NCBI GenBank assembly: GCA_013397435.1 | Contig: VZRG01000525.1 | Location: 62,001-126,000 of the forward strand | From: Erythrocercus mccallii | Taxonomy: Eukaryota > Chordata > Aves > Passeriformes > Dicruridae | DNA length: 64,000 nt | Direction of reading: 5' to 3' | Shown here: one piece after another, positions 24,476 to 35,592 of the stretch | Layout of the letters: each line of letters starts with the position of its first letter | Position numbering within the stretch: position 1 is the stretch's first letter | The notes under the pieces: generated by a model | The model's input: the letters and a program-made list of their open reading frames with translations, nothing else | What the model was told of the DNA's origin: nothing | The model's database searches: none | Translations under genes and position numbers: made by a program

Positions 24476-27289
24476 TTAGGTCGGAAGTGGAATGCTTCTA
24501 CCTGTTCCACCCTCTGAATGAGCTGGTCAAGTCACTCCTGCTTTTATCATGATTGGATGGTTCAAATGTTGCTGATAAGATTTTCTGCATGCTCTGAGGA
24601 TTCAAGAGGAAATGTTTTGAAAATTCTTTGACATTCTGCAATTATCTTGGCATGGTAGATACTTTAAATTTTAACCTGACTTTTTTAATGGACTATGTGT
24701 TATGGGGTTAATTTGTCTGTCCAGAAAACTTGGATTTTGAATTATTGAGGGATTAGAGATCCAAACATTGCTACAGACTTTAGTTCCGAAGGGTCTCTGT
24801 ACCAAGAAGTTTCCAAACAGGAACAAAGCAGTGAGTCAAAATGTTAGATGACTTTGAAGGTATGGCAACACAGTCTTGCCTTCTTTTCCTGTTGCTGTAG
24901 TCATTCTGGAAAAAAGAAAGGAAAGAAAATGAAGGAATAAAAATGATGAGAGGCATTCCTCCATCTAAATGACTTCTCTCCAGGCATCACCACAGTGAGA
25001 TTGGCTCACCTAGAGCAAGACACATAGAGTTTTTATTTCCATTAGCACCCTGAGAGCCAAAACGAGCCGTGGAGGACGAAGCTGACCTCTCCTTATATCT
25101 ATGTGAAAGCATCAAAATGAAAGGCACAGAGCTGCCCTGGCAGATTCCAATATGTATTTCCACAGTTGATGTTCAAAGTAAATGTCTTTGTATATATCCC
25201 CACAATGAAGTTGGTTTGGATCTATTGAGAAACTAAAGTGTTATTTTTGGGAAAATGACATTACATACTCTGGTTTACCCCAACCAGAATATGTTGGAGT
25301 TCAATGAGGCAAAGAAACAGGCCACTGTGACATGAATATAACAATTGCACCTGCAAAAAACCAATGAACTTTCAGTACTGAAGTGTGGCAAAAATAAATA
25401 AGGAGATGTTTTATGAAGTGGCCACACACCATAAAAAAAAAAAAAAAAGAGTTCAAAACTGTAAAGCCAGATCAAACTAGAAAATAATGGAAAGGTTTTC
25501 AGGTATTTTAAAATCTAAGCATGAGGACTTTTTTATTATTATTGCTGAAAAATATATTGGGGAAAAAAACCCCCACTGCTGGCAAAGAAATATCAGAGAT
25601 ATTCATACTCTGAGTATCCAGATTTTTTCTGGGGGGGGGAAGAGATTAAAAAAATAGTACTATGAATGATGGGCTTCTGAGCTGGTGGTCAGTTGGATAT
25701 AAGAAGGTTTGGGGAGGAGCAGTGTCTTTGGTGGGATGAAAGTTATGGTAGAATCTTACTTGATCAGGCAAACAATGCCTGTATAACTCAAGAGTCCACT
25801 TTTCAGGAGTGTGAGAGCTTCTGGAGCTATTGCCATATCCAGATTCAGATCCCAATCTAATGTTGCCCAGATCTGGAGGAACTTCTGCTCTCTGGACCTT
25901 CAGTTTAATTCGTCATTCATCCAGTCCCATAATTTCAGAGTTTTTTCTGGCTGTAGTGACTTCAGTCTGCCCTTGCAGGTGATAAATGGTTCTCATTGCC
26001 CTGGCAGTTCTTCACTTTCTATTGCTGGGGAATCAGGCCCATGGTATTGGTTCTGACACAGCTCTAATAACGATGCTGGAACTTTCTGCAAACCAATTAT
26101 GGAATTGATAGAAATGAATGCAAAGCTGTCCTCTGGTCTGAGCTGGAGATGGAGCATAGGGAGGATGGGAAAGTATTAAAAACACAGTCTCGTAAGCCCA
26201 AAGGCTAACAATATCAAGACAACTTAAAATACAAGGTAGATTAAAAAAATCCATTTGGCTGAAGGGAGGGTGTGTAAAGGAATTGTATAGAAAATGAACA
26301 AGCAAGGGAGATGGAATTTAACAGATAGCCAGCAGTGCACACCTCAAACCAGGAAGGGGAGGAAAGAGAAGCAAAATCAAATCACATTTCCTTGAGGCGG
26401 CAAAGAAACAAGAAAAGGCCTTATCAAAACATCCAGAGAGGGAGAGGCATCTGAGAGTTTCCAAATGAGAAAGTGAGGCAGTGAGGAAGACAGGAGAGTG
26501 GCAGATATTTTCAAACACTTTTTCTCAATTTTCTTTGCTTCAGATGACATAATTAATCTTCCTGCAGGGCTATTTTTCAATACCATTGACTGGTTAAGAC
26601 ATATGCATCCTCTCAACCTCTCCCTGCCACCAGAGAGTATCTTGTGGATTAGCACCTCCTGAGAGGATGCCCCATTTGAGCCATGGAGCATTTGCTGGGT
26701 TTTGGGAGCAACAGTCACCAGGAGAAATGCCAGAAGGTTGGAGCTGACATCTGCTAGAAGCTCTTGTGCCAGTCCTGTGTGGGTTATTCTATTCCTCTCG
26801 GATGGGTGACGTTAAAGGATCGACAGGGCAGGTTCTTTATTTCTTCTGTAAGCGGTGGGGGAAGCAAGTGAGTGGCAGACACATTATCTCTTGATTAGGA
26901 ATACAGAGGAAGCTCCATTTAGAGCATTTTCCTCTATCCTCAACACATATCAATATATAATACGTATCGATATATATCCCCACAATGTATATATAGGTTT
27001 TTTTTCACAGAATGGCAGCAAGGGAACTTTTACCTCCCACTGATGAACAAGGGCCTTAAGACTCTCCTTCTAACTTTCAGTGCCTGACCTCAGTGAGACA
27101 ATTCAGCCTGGTGACATTACCTTGCTGAATAAGAGCCTCAGATGATAAAAGTGAGTGCAGGAGATCTGTTATGCTTCAGTGTCAGTGGGACAGCTGAGAA
27201 AATGTTGCATAATAGAAAAAAATGAGATGAATTCCTAGCTGATAAAACATGCCATCTGAGGGCTTGGCAGATGAGAAACAGAATGAAAT
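24476..27289. other. Unique non-coding DNA
   Basis: No recognised exon. It holds an A16 tract at 25433-25448 and a TA-rich patch at about 26940-26995. A 17-bp string at 25191-25207 recurs exactly at 26971-26987. Open frames are short and unremarkable. Confidence 0.5.
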
Positions 27290-27500
27290 CAATGGGCTAA
27301 AGTAGAATAAGAAAGGCTTTTGCAAACAGATCAGAGCAAAAAGTAACAGTAGGGAGAAAGTAGGTCTATTAGTAAATGAGGATGGGAAAGAAATTAATGA
27401 TGGCTCGAAAATGGCTGAGATTGAGAACTTGGTTCTCTTTCACCCCAAAGCATCATGAACAAGATTGAAAAATAAAAAGAACAGTTTGAAAATGTAAAAG
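27290..27500 (+). mobile_element. Ancient CR1 LINE ORF2 fragment (5' part of split copy)
   Basis: Text such as 'taggtctattagtaaatgag' (about 27361-27380) followed by 'aaaatggctgagattgag' matches the linker between the endonuclease and reverse-transcriptase regions of old CR1/L3 LINEs. Orientation is plus. It lies about 400 bp upstream of a second piece carrying the next part of ORF2, so both probably belong to one insertion. Confidence 0.7.
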
Positions 27501-27899
27501 GCAAACTGTAAAATAGCTGTTTAAGAGTAGGTATGGGAAACTTGCAACAAGATAATATTATAGGTCAGCTATTCTAGGCAAGATACTATACCAGGGTGGT
27601 TTGGCTCTACAGGACCCATCCAGTCCCAGTGAGACCCAGCTGAGATCATTAGGCAGTCTCCATAAAAGGCTCAGAACAGAGCTGGCAGAGGTCTCTGGGA
27701 GATGATCCACATTTAAAGGAATCCCAGATCCCAAGAGATTTGAACAGAGCGGGCAGGGGCCATAGCAGAATGGTTCTAGCTGAAACGGGAAGAGGATGAG
27801 AGCGCGCTGTGACAGACAGTGGAGTTATTGGCAGGTCCTCTTGAAAGTGGAGGGACTGACCAGCTGCCTTACACACAGGCAAACAGCTGCACAACACGT
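27501..27899. other. Sequence separating two CR1 pieces
   Basis: The CR1 match fades after about 27500 and resumes at about 27900. The intervening part, particularly 27620-27890, is more GC-rich and unlike CR1. It could be a later insertion or simply a rearranged stretch. No target-site duplication or family signature is visible. Confidence 0.45.
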
Positions 27900-28265
27900 G
27901 GGCTAGGATACTTAAAAGTTGTTAACTTTGCTGCAATACTGGCAATTATTTATGAAAAAGCAGGCAGATTTGAGGAGATACTTAAAAGGCTTTCTTTTTA
28001 AAAAAAGTCAGTGGCCTTCAGAAAATAAGTGATCCTGTAAGTAACTATCTTTTCAGTCTAATTTCTATCTCTAGCAAAATAATAAAATATTTGGAAAATT
28101 ATCAAGGAGTTCATAGACAATGAAACCATAAGCAATAGCAAGTGTACAGAGAAACTCCATGGCCAAACTAATGCATGTGCTTTTTGTAAAGAGCGTAAAT
28201 TTGGAAGACAAAGGACACGTATAACACACGTGAATCGCTGCAAAATATTGCTTTAGTAGCTTTAA
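27900..28265 (+). mobile_element. Ancient CR1 LINE reverse-transcriptase fragment (3' part of split copy)
   Basis: The piece starts with a degenerate 'ctaggatacttaaaagttg' block. It proceeds to 'gtctaatttctatctctagc' (about 28057), which corresponds to the 'ISLtSipgKimE' region of CR1 reverse transcriptase. It then reaches 'ataagcaatagcaagtgta' (about 28128) and 'ccaaactaatgcatgtgc' (about 28163), in family order. Stops and frameshifts are frequent. Order and orientation agree with the piece at 27290-27500. Confidence 0.8.
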
Positions 28266-31200
28266 ATTCTGTATTACCTTACAGGAATTCAGAGAGGAAC
28301 ATTGGAGAGTGAAAACTGTCCTTGAGAACCTGAAAACACGGCTTTATTAAACTGACAGCTCATGCAGCTCCAAGGAATGTATCCTTTCCCTGGCATGACA
28401 ATCTCTTTGGGGAATTCTCCTATCTCTGCTCAAAATGCAAACAAAAACTTGGGGCTCAACTCTTTGGAAGATCCCCAGTGTTACTTGGCAACTTTTCCCC
28501 TCTGTTCCACTCCTGGAAAAGTAGCCCTGGAATATCACTGAAGAGGTCCCAGAATCAGTCTCGCTAAATATGACAATGTTGCCCTTGCTGTGCTTCCCTA
28601 GTGCAGGCTCGTGTAACAAGCTCTGTGCTCTGAAGGCTGCTCCCATATCAGGATTTTGAATGTGCATAGGAGGCTTCTGAAAATGTTTCGACTTTCTTTC
28701 ATGATCTTGACCTGCAAGCCACAGATGTTCCATGTGGCTGTGGCCACAATCCTGGGTTGGTTTGTAGATGATACATCTGGCACTTGGATTGGGATGATAG
28801 CAACTAATGAACACAGTGACATAAAAAGATTTATTTCCTTTCTTCCTGCCTGGACAGGAATGTTTTTCAGCTGAGCTTGTCTTTATAAATAATGCACTAT
28901 TACATGCAACTTCTATCTGTCATTTTAATTTGTTTCCTTTCATTCTCCTCCCCCCACACATGTTCCTCTCCCTGTGGACTTTTCTGTTCACTTTCTCTCT
29001 TTCCCCTCCAGAGTCTTCTGTGTAAAAATGAAAAGGAGGAAAAAAGCTTCAGCTGAAAACTGCTATTTGTTTATCTCCAAGCAGTCTGCCTGCGGTCCAC
29101 ACGTATTACTATTTTTTCCCAAAGGGAAGAATAAATCCTTTGGAGGAAAGCCCAAAACTTTTGGAGTTGAGCAAAGCCCAAAGTCCCTTTTCATAAAGAT
29201 GGAGCTTGACAAAAGCTCTGCCACCTGGGGAAATCTCTCAAAGGCCCAGGCTCACATCACACCCTGATGGGCAACTGCAAGAGCCTGTGGAGGAAACCCT
29301 TGCTGAGATATGTTCCTCTTTCTCAAGGCTCAGCTACAAAAAAGAGAGGACAGGAGAGGGTTTTTTATTCTCTTGGGTTCTGGCGTACAGAGTAGTTCCT
29401 GACTTTCTCTTTGGCCCACTGAATATGAAACAAAAGGGCAGATAGCTTTTTAATGAATAAAACCTCATTAGTAACATCTCTGGAGCTCAGTTTAGGAAGA
29501 ATAATCTAACCTGCATGGGGAAAAAATCCTTGTCTGCCATTTAGACAGTGTGGGGAATGTGTCCAGCTCTTCCATGAGCATCCCAAAAGGACATAAGCAT
29601 TTGATTAAGGATCCCAGAACCTCAGCTTCTCATCTGTAGAATTAGGTTAGTAACACCAATTACTCAGATCTCTGTTTTTGAGGGCCCAGGGATCCTCTCA
29701 GTGTGCACTTGTCCCATGCCTGGCACGATGGACCTGTGAGCACAGGTGAATAATTACAGAGAAAGAAACATTCCAGCAAAAGTAGGTTAGGGTGAAGTGG
29801 AAGAATTTGTGATGGCTACAGAGCATTAGACAAAGTTGCTCTATACAAGTATAAATACCTTTCAGACAAGACATCTCAGTTCTGTCAGGATGAGGGGAAT
29901 GAATGCTGATATTTGCAGCTTGCATGCAAATTTCTTTGCCTTATCCCTGAAAGAGCCAAGTTGCTGTCAGTGCTGTCAGAAATCTGGTCACTTGTGTCTT
30001 AGTTACTCCCCTAAGTGAGAAGGCATTTTTAAGCACCTCGTGATGTGTTGGTTTAGCCCAAAGCTGTTGTAGCCATGGGAAGCCTTCCATGACTTAGGCT
30101 GAGGCAGCACTAAAAATGTACACCTCTGGCAAGACCTGTTTTGAAAAGCTTCTTGAAGAAATTCTTATCTGTTCAGGCAATGTATTACCAGAACAGAAAT
30201 GTTCTGCAGTGGGACATGATCTTTGCTGAAGCTTGCAGCAGAAATGAGGCACAGATCTGCTGCCTGGTCAGTATGGCTCAAGCTATGACCTGCTGTCAGT
30301 GTCCCTTACCACTTCTCTTTTCTCTTTTTCACTCAAGTTCTTCTGCTGAGCTGGGTGGCTCTGGCTTTCCAGGCCCAGCTGAACTGAGACGCTCAAGTTT
30401 TTTGTAGGTAGATTTTTCTTTCAGATTTCTGCTTTGTGAGGTCACCAGGCATTCAGTGTTCTCAGCTATTCAAGAACTGTTCTCTTCAAGATACCCATCT
30501 ACCCTTACCTTCCTGGGCAGATGGATACTCCCCAGATATCCGTCTGCCCAGGGGGGAGAGAGAGAGAGGGTGGAATGTCTTAAAATATTTCTGCTTTCTT
30601 CAAAATATTGATCCTCTCATGGTTTTACTGTTTCATTGCAAGAAAGATTTCTTACAAAAAGAGAAAAAATAAAGCTTACAGTTTCTTGGGGCAGGGAGTA
30701 GGGAGGAGAACTGCTTTTCTGGTTTTCTTTAACAATGCTCTCTATTATTTGCCTAATCTGTTTATTTCTGAACTTCTTATTGTTGGGCACACATGTCAAA
30801 TACTACCAGGCTAAAACATCTAATTGTCTGCACCAGTGCCTATGTTGCACGTTTCATCCTGATGTCTGTATTTATGCCATGAGCAACTAACTGGTCCAGT
30901 CAAATACCACTTCCAGCTACAGAAGGCCGGGATGTTTTTGGAAGGGGACTGTTGGTTAGAGCCACAGAACCAACGTACTTGGTGTTGCTTGAGGAGTGCA
31001 TTGGAAAACAACCTATTTATTAGCTGCCTTCCTTATTGAAAGCCCAGTGCAAAATATCCCTTATATGCCCAGTGTGGTTGGGGTTTGGGTTGTGTGTGAC
31101 ATCCAACCTAGGGAAGAGTTGCTTAGCAACTGTGTCCTGCCCTCAGGCTGCCTGCAGCTGCCTGTGATGTTCTGCTTTGATGATGGAAATTCTTCCGTCT

Positions 31201-34200
31201 TGTGTTCTCAGGGCTCCCTGTGTGTATCCCGCTGGGTGTACGTTGTGTGCATAGATTTTTCTATTGAGCTTGTCTGATCTTACCAGCTTAGGTGCCAAAC
31301 TCACCTGCTCCTGCAGTCTGAATTCATCTTTGTTAATTAAGGGCAAGGGTTGTTTTTCTAACACCTGGTTTGCACAAGAAACTTGTACCAGTTGAGTGCA
31401 AGTGATTTACAGGCTGGTTGTATAAACCACTTCTTTTCCCTCTTTGTGGAAACTGCTTCTCATGTGCTCTTGGGGTGACCTTGACATTAGAGGGGCTGAG
31501 GGAGATAGTCTACACAAGAGAAGGAGAGACTTGTCCTGAGTCAACTTAGAGGTAGCTAAAGCAATTTCAAAATCTAATTTTGATGAGTCCCACTCACAGG
31601 CTCTCAGTGTGACGTGATCAAGTTATTGCTATGACACTTGATTCATACACATTTTACTTGGTGGCTAAGCCGAGGGCACAGAGCAATGGATGGTCCTGCA
31701 AACAGCTGAGTCAGTGGAAGATAGTGCAGCTGCTGACAGCTGCCCCCATGGTGCTGGTGATGCCATCCCTCAAAGAGTTGCCAGCAGTTTCATTGCTCCT
31801 CTCTGTTTCAGTCTAAATGGGCAAATTTGTCCTAAAGACTAAAAGTAGCAAAGTTGAGACAAGGCAGTAACCTCTGGTGGAGGACAGTTCACAGTAGGCT
31901 TCTCTTTCCTTGGCTTCCTTGGTATAGCATAAGGTCCTGCCTGCTGTCTTAATCTTGTACTTGGGCAAGATGTTTGGTTACTCCTTGAGCTCCAGTAACT
32001 CAAATGCTTTGGAGGATGGCACCGAATTCCTCTGACATAAACAGCCTGGGAGTCATTCAGAATGAAATCACTCTGTAAAGGTGCTGAGTCTGTGAACAGA
32101 CTCAATCAAAAAAGCACCTCCCTTGTGAGCTACCTCTGCTGACAGCTCTTTCAACAGGTAGGAAGCAAAGGTGCTGAATATCAGAGCAGGGGAAGGAAAT
32201 ATACAACTCTAGCTGCGTTTAGGTGAGGGCTTGTTTGCTTCCTGTGGTGCTTCCTCAAGATCAATGTCAGAGTCTCCACAGGAAGAATTTTTCCCCTGTT
32301 ACTGCTGTCTCTGGGGAACTGTTTGATAGGCACCATGGATTTGCTTGCAAGCACTTTAAATAATTTCCAGAGCTTTAAGTCCCAGAAGGGGGTCTAATTT
32401 CCAGCTGAAGCTGCTCAGTGGTTCAGGTCAGACCCCTGAGAGATGGCCTGTCTGATGAGCAGGTGCACCCTACAGAGCAAGGAATGTCTCAAGTGCCTTA
32501 AAGGGGAGTGTTGTTATTTGTAAACACATGCTAAGGTATTTTGCCTGCATTGTTATTACCATAATCATTACTTTTACTACCACTCTGTGGTTTTGCCTAA
32601 CAGTTTCATTTATACATATCGAGGCCACTTCTGCTTCAAGAAGTCATGAGATAAGATTAAAACAAAGAGTGGAGAATGCATCCAGCAGACTTGTGGTGGT
32701 ACTGACACCTGCTACCCTCCAGAATCATCCAACTCACTCCCTGGCTCTGTGCCCTTCTCAGGGCAAACAGTCCTACACCAACAAAACCCAAGTTCTCTTG
32801 AAAATTCCAATTGAAAAATATCACTACTTCTAGGCCACACAAATAGACAGTGGTCTTCAGTCCTGGCAACTCAAATTAGTGAAAGGAGGAAGCAGAATGG
32901 GTGATGAAATCATGAAAGATGCAAAAAAAAAATAGCAGAAAGGGACTGGAGCTCAAAGAGAAGAAAGGATGCTATGTAAAGTAAAGCAAGGTAGTTTATA
33001 AGGAGATACAAATTCTTTTGTTAGACCAAATGATCCAGATGGGAAAAAAAATAGTGGATTTTCTGGTACAACAGCAGAACACCTGATGTAGTCCCTGTTG
33101 GAGACAATAAAAGGTGGCTCTCTTGACCTGCTGAAAGCTCTCTTCTTTCATATTGCCTCTATGAAATTTGGGCTCTTTTCAGACTTTTCAGGCTTTTGTA
33201 ACATTGACTGTTGTTGACTATTAAGGGTTTAGAACAGGACATACTCCCATTTGCCATGTTGTGCATAAGGAATGTCTAGCTGATGCTGTTGAGATTCCCT
33301 AGCTATCAGGAACTGCTCTGTGCAAATCCAGGGTGGTGAAAAAGATGGAATATACCCAGCTGTAGGGCAGGAATGGAGGTAGGTAATTTTCTGGAGAGAT
33401 TTAAGCCATTCCAGTTCATTGGTTTGTTGATAGTGAAATCTCTTAAGGGATAGGACTGTGAAACACCAGCAAACCTACTCCTTATCCACCCCCTTTTCCA
33501 CAGCTGTAAATACTTCCAGGTGCTGGGACAATGATACAGATTAAGTTATTAAGTTTGTCCAGACAGTGTAATCACACGGGGAACTGGGAAGCAAAGGGAC
33601 CAGAAAGCTATGCAGCAGACGTGAAAAAAAGTCTGGCACAAGCATGAATAAGTATCTCGAGCAGGAAGCTTGTTTTTTATTCTTTGCAGCAGGCTCCGTG
33701 CTCACCACAGCTACTCAGCTGTCTGAACGTGTATGTAAAGCAGTATTATAAATCTGTGGTGCTACATGTGCGTTTTTATTCCTATTACACTGTATACATA
33801 TTTTATTATGTTTATCATTAATATTCAGCATGGGGTATTAGCAGAAGTCAGAAGCAGTCAGTTCTGCTATGGTTTCTCCAACAAGCTTTCAAAAGGGCTT
33901 TCCAAAAGCTGAGACCTCTTCATTTCTGTCTTGCCTCATGCGAGCTCCTTCCAAAGCTCATGAGAGTCTGCTGCATTTCCTCATCCCTCCCCATCCCATT
34001 AGCTTTAGACATAGAGAGGAGCAGAGGCACAGCCTTCTGCCATAAACCCAGATTTTGCCTAGCTGGATGAAAAGTGATGAGGATTATAATTAGTGCCAGT
34101 TTGAGTCTTTTGGTTGCAAAACTGGAAGCGGGTTCCCTCAGCTTTTTCTTTTAATAATAATTAATTATTAACCACCTCAACAGAAGAGGGAGGATAGGAA

Positions 34201-34648
34201 AATTACTGGTGCTGTGTGGAATAGACATGATGGGAAGTTGAGACTCTGGAGTCTGATTTGAGGAAATATTTTACTCATTAATTATTGCATTTTAAACAGG
34301 CTCTGAACCCACTGGAGAGCATGTTTCTCTCCTTCCTTTGCCTGCCATGTGCAAACACATGTTGGAAATCTCTGTTTGTACCCCTTTCTGACCTCAGCAC
34401 TGCTATGAAGCAGCTGGAAGCTACAAAGGCATTCTGGTTAATAAGACAGGAAAAAAGACCTCCATGTGTCCCTCAGTGCTTCAGAGAAGTCTGTATCATC
34501 CCACAGGCCACCAAAACAGAATTCCTCTATGGCTGAGATGGCAGAGCTTCTCAGGGTCTTTGATTCTGCCTTGCCAAAGTAAAGGATGTGCCCAAAGGCA
34601 GAGTCTAGGAAAAGACATTCTAAAGGGAGCCATTTGAAGAAAAGAGCT
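28266..34648. other. Unique non-coding DNA with minor MIR trace
   Basis: The longest relatively repeat-free part of the window. It contains a candidate terminal exon (29011 onward), a MIR trace at 29600-29680, the strong hairpin at 30508-30556 with an adjacent (GA)n run, and an AT-rich motif-dense part at 34085-34300. No recognised protein is encoded. Confidence 0.5.
29600..29680 (+). mobile_element. MIR SINE fragment
   Basis: The text 'cctcagcttctcatctgtag' followed by 'aattaggttagtaacacc' matches the MIR core 'cctcagtttcctcatctgtaaaatggggataataa' in order, with a small deletion. Orientation is plus. The ends are approximate. Confidence 0.55.
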
Positions 34649-34745
34649 AAAAAAACCAGTAATACCAATAAAAACCAAGCCAAACCAAAAAACAAAACAC
34701 AGACACAATAACCCAAATCAACAAACCCCAACAAAGCACACACAG
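34649..34745. repeat. A/C-rich low-complexity tract
   Basis: About 95 bp made almost only of A and C on the plus strand, rich in 'caaa' and 'acca' units without a strict period. Confidence 0.8.
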
Positions 34746-34917
34746 TGAATTTAAGGGGCCCACAAAGTTAGACAAAGTGCCAGTGTCTTCTTTGAAGCTC
34801 ATACTTGGCTGAGATAGTTGTGCTTGGTGTTGATACAAGATAGGTCTTGTTCAGGGGAAATCAGTCTCTCTCTTGTAATGATCATATTGGTGCTTCAGTA
34901 GCAAGCTGTCCATTTCC

Positions 34918-34939
34918 TTTTTTTCTTTCTTTCTTTCTT
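34918..34939. repeat. (CTTT)n microsatellite
   Basis: Short run of CTTT units at the left edge of a strongly pyrimidine-rich region that reaches about 35345. Confidence 0.9.
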
Positions 34940-35454
34940 GTAAGAGGAAACCCTTCTTTTTCCCTGTTATTTTCTGTGCCCTCCCCATGGTTCTCAGCAC
35001 TATTGATCAAGGAACTTTTCCTTGGGTGTTCTGTCTCTCTTTCACCTCCTGGTGTGAATTTTGCCTCATCAGCTGCTGTTCCTTCACTGCTTTCACTGTT
35101 CTTTCACTGCTGTTTGAGCCCTTTCTCCTCTTCTCTCTGCCTTTCAAGCAAGTTCCATCATTATCACTGCTCGCTTTTCTGCTGCCAGTGCTCACTGCAA
35201 GCCTGGTGGTGTCCCTCCTGCGTGGGCCACATTCAATTCTCCCATCTACTTCAGCCCACCCTTTCATCTCTTGTTTGTTTGCCTGGACTCTACCACATCT
35301 CTCCTTCATCTCCTTCCTGCTTCTGAAGCCTTCCTGAAGGGAAGTGTGTGTGCCTGGGTGAAATTCTTCCTCCTTGTGTGGAGGCAGCATGGACTGTTTT
35401 GCAGGATACTCATCACAGAACCCAAGGCACTGAAATTCATGAACAAGAGATTAT

Positions 35455-35592
35455 ACTTTCTGGGCAAATGACTTGTTTCTCCATGTCTCTGTTTTTCAAG
35501 GTGTAAAATAAAGAAGGTGACACTGATGTCCTCTTTTTTCAAAATTATTAGTATTTGAGATCTGTCAGTGAAGACTGGCAGATGAGTAGCAC
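35455..35592 (+). mobile_element. MIR SINE
   Basis: 'ctgggcaaatgacttg' and 'ctccatgtctctgtttttc' follow the MIR order 'gggcaagtcacttaacctctctgtgcctcagttt'. They are followed by 'gtgtaaaataaagaagg' for 'tgtaaaatggggataa' and 'tttgagatctgtcagtgaag' for the tail. Orientation is plus. Confidence 0.75.

Noticed and set aside
34847..35390. Serine/phenylalanine-rich plus frames and Lys/Glu/Arg-rich minus frame
   Set aside because: These are the direct result of a pyrimidine-rich strand, not of coding selection.
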